63,740 nt of DNA from an uncultured Clostridia bacterium (GTDB taxonomy: Bacteria; Bacillota; Clostridia; Oscillospirales; Oscillospiraceae). A program made the translations under genes and the position numbers. Below are positions 57,562-63,740 of the stretch, piece by piece. The notes below the pieces were generated by a model. The model saw only the letters and a list, made by a program, of their open reading frames with translations. It was not told where the DNA came from and did no database searches. Within the stretch, counting starts at the first letter, position 1, and the number at the start of each line of letters is the position of its first letter. The DNA lies in contig CAMVTO010000013.1 of assembly GCA_947170435.1 (NCBI GenBank), positions 1 to 63,740 of the forward strand, in the 5' to 3' direction.

Positions 57562-58241
57562 GCTTTGAGCTCGAACTTGTAGCCCACGCCCCAGACGGTC
57601 TTGAGCGCCCACTCATCGCTGACGCCTTCGACCTTTTCGCGCAGCCGCTTGACGTGAACATCCACTGTGCGGGAGTCACCGAAGTAGTCGAAGCCCCAGA
57701 CCTCGTCCAGCAGCTGATTGCGCGTGTAAACGCGGTTTGGTGTGGAGGCGAGGTGATAGAGAAGCTCCAGCTCCTTCGGCGGGGTGTCGATCTTCTTGCC
57801 GTCCACAATCAGCTCGTAGGAATCAAGGTTGATCGTCAGCTTGTCAAAGCTGAGCTTTTTCTGCGTGTCGTCCGGGATCTCCGTGCGGCGCAGCACCGCG
57901 TTGATGCGCGCCAGCAGTTCCTTCATCTCGAAGGGCTTGACCACGTAGTCGTCTGCCCCCATCTCGAGGCCGTGGATGCGGTCATCCACCTCACCCTTTG
58001 CAGTTAACATAATAACGGGGCATTTGGAATGCTCGCGGATGCGGGCCAACACGCCCCAGCCGTCCAGCACCGGCAGCATAACGTCCAACAGAACGAGATC
58101 GGGTTCCTGTGCGTGGAACTCCTCCACGGCCTTGCCGCCGTCGGGGGCGAGGCGCACTTCAAAGCCCTCCTTGTCCAAATACATTTTAATGAGGTTGGAG
58201 ATGTTGTTGTCGTCTTCCACGACCAGAATGTTGCGAGCCAT
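57558..58241 (-). CDS. OmpR/PhoB-family response regulator
   Basis: 227 residues. Receiver domain with EDD at the N terminus, phospho-acceptor aspartate in LVLLDVMLPVLDG, threonine in VIMLTAKGE and lysine in DYVVKPFEM. Winged-helix effector domain at the C terminus (KELELLYHLASTPNRVYTRNQLLDEVW, GDSRTVDVHVKRLREKV). GGAGTTTTACT lies upstream. With the overlapping kinase gene it forms one two-component system; the downstream protease is a plausible target. Regulon unknown. Confidence 0.93.
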   Translation of the reverse strand: MARNILVVEDDNNISNLIKMYLDKEGFEVRLAPDGGKAVEEFHAQEPDLVLLDVMLPVLDGWGVLARIREHSKCPVIMLTAKGEVDDRIHGLEMGADDYVVKPFEMKELLARINAVLRRTEIPDDTQKKLSFDKLTINLDSYELIVDGKKIDTPPKELELLYHLASTPNRVYTRNQLLDEVWGFDYFGDSRTVDVHVKRLREKVEGVSDEWALKTVWGVGYKFELKA

Positions 58242-58259
58242 AGTAAAACTCCTTTATCG

Positions 58260-59384
58260 TCAGGATAGAATCACTTCATTGAGCTGCGCCGGAGTGCAGT
58301 TTCCGGTGCGCAGGTTGGAGAGCAGTGCGCCCAGAATACCGACCACGCTCTCGTCGGTACCGAGAAAAGCGCAGCAGCTTCCGCCGCTTGCGTCGGCGGA
58401 ACGGGTCATGCGTGTGACCATGCGCGAGGTGGAGACGCCGCCCGCACGGAAGTCCAGCGCGTAGCGGATGGGACAGTACCCGGCCGCGGCTACCGCGTGA
58501 ATGGTGTCATCGCCGGCGTTTTCCAGCCGTACCAGACGCGTTTTGACACACGCGGCGCGCCATAGCAGCTCGTTGGCTTCATCGATCTGCACCAGCGCGG
58601 TTTCCGCTCCGGCGGAGCCGTCGACCCGCAGCGCGATTGCGCCGCCTCCCGCGCTCAACCGGCGGAGCAGATCGTCCGCGCCAATCATGCTCTGAGGGCT
58701 GAACAGGAGCGTGATGCGCCCCGAGGAGAGGTAGGAGAGTACCTGCTCGGTGCGGACGATATCCGTAGACTCGACCACAGGATAGATCGTCCGCTGTGCC
58801 TGCTCCTGAGGCTGCGTGCTGTTCTCCGGGGGTTCCGTGTCGACGTCAGGCTCTGTGTGCGCGCGCTCATATTGCGCGTAGCGCTGGGAAAAGCTTGAAC
58901 CGGCGGCGTCAATGAACGTGGCGTCGGACAAGACAACGGAATCGCTCTTGATGCGCAGCAGATAGCCGTATGTGATGCGGGTATAGGTATACTCCAGCGA
59001 GAAGAAGCGGCAGAGAATATCCAGCGGCAAAAAGACCACGTCGCCGCGGACAATGACAGAGCCGGTGTAGCGCTGCCCGCCGTTGGTTTCGACTGCGCCG
59101 GTGGCGTAGTTGAAGGTGATGGCGTTGCGCACCTTGTAAAGCACAATGGTTGTGCGCTCGTAGTTTCGATTGTAGTGGATGCCGAGGTCGTTGCCGTCGA
59201 TCGCGGTGTTGGGAACGTAGAACGTTCCGCCGGACCAGAACGGCATTGTGTCATCGCTCAGCGGCAGGAGTTGGTCGTTGACGGCGGTGAAGCAAACGCT
59301 GGGGGCTGCGTCAGCAATCGGCGCAGGCGCAAGACTGAGGAGCAGAAGCAGCGCAAACAGAAGGCATAGGACGCGCTTGGACAT
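58260..59384 (-). CDS. exported stalk-domain protein (copper amine oxidase N-terminal-like)
   Basis: 374 residues from the ATG at 59384 with GGGAGGTGATTGCC upstream. Signal peptide (LCLLFALLLLLSLAPAPIADA). The stalk-type domain spans about residues 30-150 (GGTFYVPNTAIDGNDLGI, GGQRYTGSVIVRGDVVFLPLDI). A proline- and glutamate-rich linker follows, then a C-terminal alpha/beta domain (RITLLFSPQSMIGADDLLRRL, GGAIALRVDGSAGAE) that looks like a polysaccharide-deacetylase barrel lacking catalytic residues. Probably wall-associated. The end abuts the two-component system operon in the same direction. Confidence 0.7.
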   Translation of the reverse strand: MSKRVLCLLFALLLLLSLAPAPIADAAPSVCFTAVNDQLLPLSDDTMPFWSGGTFYVPNTAIDGNDLGIHYNRNYERTTIVLYKVRNAITFNYATGAVETNGGQRYTGSVIVRGDVVFLPLDILCRFFSLEYTYTRITYGYLLRIKSDSVVLSDATFIDAAGSSFSQRYAQYERAHTEPDVDTEPPENSTQPQEQAQRTIYPVVESTDIVRTEQVLSYLSSGRITLLFSPQSMIGADDLLRRLSAGGGAIALRVDGSAGAETALVQIDEANELLWRAACVKTRLVRLENAGDDTIHAVAAAGYCPIRYALDFRAGGVSTSRMVTRMTRSADASGGSCCAFLGTDESVVGILGALLSNLRTGNCTPAQLNEVILS

Positions 59385-59454
59385 GGCAATCACCTCCCGC
59401 TGATCGCATTGCATACTTCATTATATTATAACAAGTTTTTTGCATAATGCAAGA

Positions 59455-60474
59455 TTACGATGTATATCCCTGCACCTGCGCACCGGGAAAGTAGTGCTCC
59501 AGGATCGCAGCGGCATCCATGCCCTGCATGGCGAGGGCGTTGGCGCCATACTGGCTCATGCCGACGCCGTGACCGTAGCCGGTCACATGGAACACCAATG
59601 TGTCGCCCTCGACTTTGACGGTAAAGGCCGGCGAGCGTAGTGACAGGATCGTGCGCAGCTCATTGCCCTTTACCGTTACGCCGCCGACACGCAGCGTGGT
59701 AACATAGTCCGCGTCGCTGCGGACCACATCCTGAATCCAGCCGTCCGGCGAACCGGAGAGGTTGGCGTCCGGGTGGGTGCGCAGGAAAAGTGAGCGAAAC
59801 GTTTCAGCGGAAAAGCGTACGACAGAGTAATAGTTTGGCACCAGCGTTTCGTCCTCCGGGCTGGAAACGCTCTGCAAGTAGGGAAGATCCGTCTGCCAGA
59901 CGGCACTCGCGTTCTGCGTGTGTCCGCCGGACGAGGAAAAGAATACCGCGAGGATCGGCTCGCCGCCGTAGAGGATCGCCTGCCCGTCGGTTTCCGCAAT
60001 GGCGCGCGCCAGCTTTTCTTCGTAGTACAGTGCCATGCTGCCCCAGTCTGCCGCCGCGTCCTCCGCGGTTTTATAGGCCTTGCAGCAGCTGATGTTGTCG
60101 CAGGCGTCGGCGTCGGGGTGGTTGGTGATGGGCCCGCCTTTCATCTTGTAGAGCGTATAGGTGCGCGCTGCGATAGCCTGCGCCTTGAGCGCCTCCGGCT
60201 CAAACGAGGCGGGCATCTCCGCCCGCAGGACACCTTGCAGATAGTCCCGCATGGTCATTTCCTCGACCGTTCCGCCGTGCAATACGCGCAGAATCCGATC
60301 GGCGTCCGGCGTGCCGGGTTGTTCCGGGAACGCGATGGCAATCGGCTCAGCCGGCGCGTCGTTGCTCTGTGTTGGCTGATCCTCCACCGCGGCGGCCTGT
60401 CCTGCGCTGGACCATGCCAGCGCCCAGAGCAGCACAAAGATCAGCGTCAGAATACGGATATCATGTTTCATCAT
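59455..60474 (-). CDS. SpoIID/LytB-domain protein (peptidoglycan stem-removing type)
   Basis: 339 residues; an adjacent ATG at 60471 is equally good, as GAGG lies a few bases upstream. Signal peptide/anchor at 5-28 (IRILTLIFVLLWALAWSSAG). SpoIID motifs: DYLQGVLRAEMPASFEPEALKAQAIAART (with the catalytic glutamate in AEMP), CDNISCCKAY, VFFSSSGGHTQNA and the C-terminal GYGHGVGMSQYGANALA. SpoIID is a lytic transglycosylase used in engulfment during sporulation; several paralogues exist in Clostridia, so I do not assign the symbol. Confidence 0.85.
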   Translation of the reverse strand: MMKHDIRILTLIFVLLWALAWSSAGQAAAVEDQPTQSNDAPAEPIAIAFPEQPGTPDADRILRVLHGGTVEEMTMRDYLQGVLRAEMPASFEPEALKAQAIAARTYTLYKMKGGPITNHPDADACDNISCCKAYKTAEDAAADWGSMALYYEEKLARAIAETDGQAILYGGEPILAVFFSSSGGHTQNASAVWQTDLPYLQSVSSPEDETLVPNYYSVVRFSAETFRSLFLRTHPDANLSGSPDGWIQDVVRSDADYVTTLRVGGVTVKGNELRTILSLRSPAFTVKVEGDTLVFHVTGYGHGVGMSQYGANALAMQGMDAAAILEHYFPGAQVQGYTS

Positions 60475-60522
60475 TTTTCCTCGTTTCGTAGGGATTTCAT
60501 TCCTATCCTATGAGAAAAGCCG

Positions 60523-60551
60523 TGGACAAATGAAACAGGATATGGTATACT
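60523..60551 (+). promoter_or_regulatory. promoter of the polytopic membrane protein gene
   Basis: TGGACA (60523-60528), 17 bp, TATACT (60546-60551), 31 bases before the start codon. Confidence 0.65.
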
Positions 60552-60582
60552 GCACATCGTTTTCAGGAAAGAAGGGTATGCC

Positions 60583-61332
60583 ATGAGTAAAAAGCAATGG
60601 CTGTTGCTGGCGCTGTTTGCCGCTGTCTCGGCGGGGCTGCGTGTGCGGCAGAATATGACGGGATTCGAGGATACGGGCCTTGCGGTGCGTGGCAATCTGC
60701 CCGGTTTGCTGCTGTGCGTGGTGCTGGCGATTGCCGCGGCGTGCTTCGTGCTGACCACGCGAGAGCTTCCGACGCAGCGGGAGGTGACGGGTGGACTCGC
60801 CGACTGCTTCCGATTCCGGGACATGACCGCCGTGACCTGCGCGGTCACGGGGACGTTTCTGGTGTTTGCGGGTGCTGCGGCTTCGGCGCTGGGATATGGC
60901 AGGCTCAACAATATGCTGCTGACAGCGTTTGCCATAGCGGCGGCGGCAAGTATGCTCTATGCGGTCTTTGCCCTCTACCGCGGCGGCGAGCCCCAGAGCC
61001 TTGCTGTGCTGGTGCCTGTTTGCTGCCTGGCGGTCTATCTGATTGCGCTCTACCGTACGGACGCCGCGGAGCCGGTGCTGATGCGAACCTATGTGGAGCT
61101 TTTGGCGCTGGTGGGATTGACCTTTACATCACTGGAGCGGGCTGCCTTCGCGTATCGTAACGGAGCGCCGCGGATCTACGTTCCCGCTTCCGCGATGACG
61201 GTGATTCTTTCGCTTACCGCGGCAGCGGATCGTCAGAGCCTGGTCTCCATGCTTTTCCTGATTGGCTGCGCTCTCGTGGAGCTGGGCTTCCTTGCGGCGG
61301 CGGACTTCCATCCATCGGAAAAAGCGGCGTAA
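60583..61332 (+). CDS. polytopic membrane protein, 249 aa, unknown function
   Basis: Starts MSKKQWLLLALFAAVSAGLRV with GAAAGAAGGG upstream. At least six hydrophobic segments, including LLLCVVLAIAAACFVLTT, TCAVTGTFLVFAGAAASAL, LLTAFAIAAAASMLYAVFAL and SMLFLIGCALVELGFLAAAD. No signature motif of a transporter or enzyme is seen. It is a single gene with its own promoter and terminator, divergent from the SpoIID-like gene. Function unknown. Confidence 0.75.
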   Translation: MSKKQWLLLALFAAVSAGLRVRQNMTGFEDTGLAVRGNLPGLLLCVVLAIAAACFVLTTRELPTQREVTGGLADCFRFRDMTAVTCAVTGTFLVFAGAAASALGYGRLNNMLLTAFAIAAAASMLYAVFALYRGGEPQSLAVLVPVCCLAVYLIALYRTDAAEPVLMRTYVELLALVGLTFTSLERAAFAYRNGAPRIYVPASAMTVILSLTAAADRQSLVSMLFLIGCALVELGFLAAADFHPSEKAA

Positions 61333-61344
61333 GCCGCTTTTTTT
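61319..61344 (+). terminator. terminator of the membrane protein gene
   Basis: AAAAAGCGGC pairs with GCCGCTTTTT around GTAA and continues in a T run. Confidence 0.85.
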
Positions 61345-61353
61345 CATAAAAAC

Positions 61354-61389
61354 AGAGAAAACAGATGCCATCAGGCATCTGTTTTCTCT
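61354..61389 (-). terminator. terminator of the tadA transcript
   Basis: A perfect 16-bp stem AGAGAAAACAGATGCC with GGCATCTGTTTTCTCT and a 4-base loop. On the minus strand it is followed by GTTTTT, so it suits the leftward tadA gene ending at 61514. Confidence 0.7.
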
Positions 61390-61513
61390 ATGAGATGGAA
61401 GATTGGATGAAAAGAAGCTATTGTCTCTTGCAGAAGTTAAGATACCCGGCGTATGTTAACAAAGTTCTGCATAAAATATTAAAAAAGTTTAAAGTCTATC
61501 AGATTTATGCAAC

Positions 61514-61957
61514 CTATCGAATGCTGCGGAAGAACGACTCCAATATCTTCCGGCACGCGGATTCGAGCACACCGCCGACGAGGGCGGGGGTGCTGGGAAA
61601 GCGCTCCATAAAGAGGTTCATCACGCCGCCGCAGGCGCCCATGACGCGATCTCGCGCGCCGTAATACACCCGCGGGATGCGGGCATTGATGATGGCGCCG
61701 GCGCACATGGGACAGGGCTCCAGTGTGACATAGAGGGTGCAGTCCTCCAACCGCCAGGTGCCGAGGCGGCGATTGGCATCCGCGATGGCTTCCATCTCCG
61801 CGTGCGAGACGGTGGCTTGCAGTTCCTCCCGCCGGTTGCGCCCACGCCCGACGATTTCGCCGCCGCGCACAATGACGCAGCCCACCGGCACCTCGCCCTG
61901 CGCCGCAGCTTCCCGCGCCAGCGTGAGAGCTTCGTTCATATAATCTTCATGTTCCAT
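61514..61957 (-). CDS. tadA: tRNA-specific adenosine-34 deaminase
   Basis: 147 residues, standard length. Zinc and catalytic residues: SHAEMEAI (H52, E54) and PCPMCAGAI (C82, C85). The conserved GEVPVGCVIV and RVYYGARD are present. It converts adenosine at the wobble position of tRNA-Arg(ACG) to inosine, an essential step for reading CGN codons. It lies alone, leftward, with a terminator downstream; the ribosome site (GAGGTATCCC) is about 10 bases upstream of the start. Confidence 0.93.
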   Translation of the reverse strand: MEHEDYMNEALTLAREAAAQGEVPVGCVIVRGGEIVGRGRNRREELQATVSHAEMEAIADANRRLGTWRLEDCTLYVTLEPCPMCAGAIINARIPRVYYGARDRVMGACGGVMNLFMERFPSTPALVGGVLESACRKILESFFRSIR

Positions 61958-62032
61958 GGGATACCTCGTTTAGTTTTTGGTATAAATGGCTATACTTGCC
62001 ATAAACTGATGTATGGCAAGGAGGGTCATGAA

Positions 62033-62302
62033 ATGCGTAAGGTTCATCGTTTCCGCCGCGACATTGCCCAGGATGATTCCATGCAGGAACTGTTCAACGA
62101 GCTCAGCGACATGCGCGGCACACTTGAGGACGCCTATATGCGCTTCAACCTCGCCAGTGAGCCGGAGCTGGTGGAGGCCTGCGTTTATGAAATCAACGCG
62201 GCGCAGGCGCGCTATAATTACCTCCTGCGCGTCATCAAGGAAAACGGCGGCGAAGCCGCGTTCAAGGCTTACACAGGAAAGGAGGACATTGTATGGGCCT
62301 GA
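62033..62302 (+). CDS. YaaL family protein (DUF2508)
   Basis: 89 residues from the ATG at 62033, 8 bases after AAGGAGG (62018-62024); the longer open frame upstream has no ribosome site. Almost entirely helical (QELFNELSDMRGTLEDAYMRFNLA, ACVYEINAAQARYNYLLRVI), as in DUF2508. Function of the family is unknown, but it regularly precedes bofA in Firmicutes, and here overlaps it by 10 bases. Co-transcribed with bofA. Confidence 0.85.
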   Translation: MRKVHRFRRDIAQDDSMQELFNELSDMRGTLEDAYMRFNLASEPELVEACVYEINAAQARYNYLLRVIKENGGEAAFKAYTGKEDIVWA

Positions 62303-62559
62303 CGGAGAAAATCGCGCTGGGGATGCTCTGCGCCTTTGTGGTGCTGGGGGTGATCCAGCTGTTTTCCGCGCCGTTGAAGTTGGCGCTCAAGGTGCTGCTC
62401 AATACGCTGCTTGGGTTCGCGGCGCTGTTTCTGCTCAATCTGGCAAGCGGCCTGACAGGGTTTACCCTGGGCTTGAACCTGTTCAATGCGTTGATCGTCG
62501 GGATTCTCGGCGTACCGGGGTTGGTGCTGCTGGCACTGCTGAAGCTGGTTTTTATTTAG
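62293..62559 (+). CDS. bofA: BofA-family pro-sigma-K processing inhibitor
   Basis: 88 residues, two or three membrane segments (LGMLCAFVVLGVIQLFSAP, LNTLLGFAALFLLNLASG, LNLFNALIVGILGVPGLVLLAL). The C-terminal part has the family's NxxxxxxxGxxGxPG pattern (NALIVGILGVPG). In Bacillus BofA holds back cleavage of pro-sigma-K in the mother cell during sporulation. AAAGGAGGAC precedes the start. Its pairing with the DUF2508 gene is the conserved arrangement. Confidence 0.85.
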   Translation: MGLTEKIALGMLCAFVVLGVIQLFSAPLKLALKVLLNTLLGFAALFLLNLASGLTGFTLGLNLFNALIVGILGVPGLVLLALLKLVFI

Positions 62560-62716
62560 CTTACATAATATCAATAAATGGATCAGGGATGCGGATGCTT
62601 GGCAGAGTGTCCGCATTTTATTTGCGGAAAAATGAAAATGCAAAGCTTAAAAACGGGAGATAAAAAAAGAAAAACAAAGAAAATAAAAGCATTGACCGCA
62701 GTAAATAAATTTGAGA

Positions 62717-62745
62717 TTGACAAAGAATCAACCGTGTGCTATAAA
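62717..62745 (+). promoter_or_regulatory. rplM-rpsI promoter with leader
   Basis: TTGACA (62717-62722), 17 bp, TATAAA (62740-62745). The leader of about 75 bases can form two small stems (GTTCC/GGAAC and AAAGC/GCTTT), which may be an L13-type autoregulatory leader; that is a guess. Confidence 0.75.
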
Positions 62746-62826
62746 TAGGCTCGTTCCGATTTTAGCAAGGAACCCCACAAATGTAAAGCAACAGCTTTCG
62801 ATATTACAAATGGAGGAAACACAACC

Positions 62827-63258
62827 ATGTCCACTTTTATGGCGAACAAGGGCAACATCGAGCGTAAGTGGTACGTTCTCGACGCTGCCGGACAGCCCAT
62901 GGGCAAGACCGCGGTCGTCGCCGCCGATCTGCTCCGCGGCAAGCGCAAGGTCACCTACACTCCGCACGCTGACTGCGGTGACTACGTCATCATCATCAAC
63001 GCGAAGGACGCGGTCCTGACCGGCAACAAGCTCGATCAGAAGTATTACCGTCGTCACAGCGGCTGGGTCGGCGGCCTCAAGGAGACCAAGTACCGCACTC
63101 TGATGGCTGAGAAGCCGGAGCTCGCGATGCAGCTCGCGGTCAAGGGCATGATGCCCCACAACACCATTACCAAGGATTCCCTCAAGCGTCTGCACGTCTA
63201 CGCCGGCGCTGAGCATGAGCAGCAGGCTCAGAAGCCTGAGGCTTACGAAGTGAAGTAA
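62827..63258 (+). CDS. rplM: 50S ribosomal protein L13
   Basis: 143 residues, full length for bacterial L13. Recognisable from [22 protein letters not shown] at the start, the [23 protein letters not shown] core, [18 protein letters not shown] and the conserved VKGMMPHN loop. It binds 23S rRNA early in large-subunit assembly. ATGGAGG lies upstream. First gene of the rplM-rpsI operon, the universal pairing. Confidence 0.97.
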   Translation: MSTFMANKGNIERKWYVLDAAGQPMGKTAVVAADLLRGKRKVTYTPHADCGDYVIIINAKDAVLTGNKLDQKYYRRHSGWVGGLKETKYRTLMAEKPELAMQLAVKGMMPHNTITKDSLKRLHVYAGAEHEQQAQKPEAYEVK

Positions 63259-63272
63259 GGAGGAACAGAAGA

Positions 63273-63677
63273 ATGTATCAGTCCAAGAAGCCTTATCTCT
63301 ACGGCACGGGCCGTCGCAAGTCCTCCGTCGCGCGCGTTCATCTGTTCCAGGGCGGCACTGGCAGTATCACCATCAACGGCCGCGATATCGACGATTACTT
63401 TGGCCTCGAGACCCTGAAGATGGTCGTCCGTCAGCCGCTTGCCGCCACCGAGACCCTCGGTAAGGTCGACATCGTTGCCACCGTCTCCGGCGGCGGCGTG
63501 TCCGGTCAGGCCGGCGCTCTGCGCCACGGCGTCGCCCGTGCGCTTCTGCTCGCGAGCCCTGACTATCGCCCCATCCTCAAGAAGGCCGGTTTCCTTACGC
63601 GCGATCCGCGTATGAAGGAGCGCAAGAAGTACGGTCTCAAGGCCGCCCGCCGCGCGCCTCAGTTCAGCAAGCGCTAA
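63273..63677 (+). CDS. rpsI: 30S ribosomal protein S9
   Basis: 134 residues. Motifs: [29 protein letters not shown], the [20 protein letters not shown] core and the C-terminal [24 protein letters not shown] tail, whose final KR residues reach the P-site tRNA. AAGGAGGAA lies upstream. Second gene of the operon; a terminator follows. Confidence 0.97.
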   Translation: MYQSKKPYLYGTGRRKSSVARVHLFQGGTGSITINGRDIDDYFGLETLKMVVRQPLAATETLGKVDIVATVSGGGVSGQAGALRHGVARALLLASPDYRPILKKAGFLTRDPRMKERKKYGLKAARRAPQFSKR

Positions 63678-63685
63678 GATTTGCC

Positions 63686-63723
63686 AAAAGCCCTGGAATC
63701 ATGCGGGTTCCGGGGCTTTTTCC
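63686..63723 (+). terminator. terminator of the rplM-rpsI operon
   Basis: AAAAGCCCTGGAA pairs with TTCCGGGGCTTTT around a 9-base loop (one T-G wobble), with a T run. Confidence 0.8.
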
Positions 63724-63740
63724 TTTGGCGGGGTTTGAAG

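Overview
The window looks like a chromosome segment of a spore-forming, anaerobic, GC-rich member of the Clostridia, most likely an Oscillospiraceae-type gut bacterium. Sporulation genes (SpoVAC, SpoIID-like, BofA), S-layer-homology (SLH) proteins, a glnA of the short GSI-alpha type, a tRNA-Gly and a typical rplM-rpsI operon sit on ordinary Firmicutes-style promoters and Shine-Dalgarno sites. The assignment is inferred from gene content, not from a database search.

Region 1 (1 to about 32.9 kb) is accessory DNA that reads as the right-hand part of an integrative conjugative element (ICE). It opens with small cargo genes: a ferritin-like protein, a prolyl-tRNA editing protein and a GNAT acetyltransferase. 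Next comes a divergent SOS pair, a Y-family polymerase and a YedK/HMCES-type abasic-site protein, with a LexA-like box between them. The conjugation block follows: an unknown 458-residue protein, an NlpC/P60 wall hydrolase, two small proteins, an inverted-repeat-rich candidate oriT, a ribbon-helix-helix protein, a MobP-type relaxase with Sel1 repeats, a TOPRIM protein, a VirD4 coupling protein and an HTH protein. No VirB4 or VirB6 gene is visible, so the rest of the secretion system would lie to the left or be missing.

Region 2 (16.2 to 26.9 kb) is the most striking part. A complete tyrosine recombinase gene ends 1 base before a 25-bp sequence that recurs in inverted orientation (24 of 25 positions identical) 220 bp further on. 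The enclosed segment carries promoter-like elements. Beyond the right arm lie a 46-codon leader ORF with strong palindromes, then three exported-protein genes: a Big2-domain protein, a lipoprotein and a 2268-residue SLH-anchored adhesin with FIVAR, Ig-like and InlB-type repeats. This has the layout of an on/off DNA inversion switch for a surface adhesin operon, carried as cargo on a mobile element. A sigma-like regulator, a structured non-coding stretch and three tandem serine-recombinase-family genes (one without a catalytic domain) close the element.

Region 3 (33 to 37.6 kb) is a small island: a DUF1016-like frame overlapped by a low-molecular-weight phosphatase gene, a decayed gene behind a Fur-like site, two GT4 glycosyltransferases and a second phosphatase paralogue.

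Region 4 (37.6 kb to the end) is core chromosome: pfkA, acyl-ACP thioesterase, glnA, an SLH-anchored phosphodiester glycosidase, hemW, spoVAC, a type II topoisomerase pair, YitT and LUD proteins, prfC, tRNA-Gly(GCC), an HtrA protease, an OmpR-type two-component system, a stalk-domain protein, a SpoIID-like protein, tadA, yaaL-bofA and rplM-rpsI. Most transcription units are bounded by clear intrinsic terminators.
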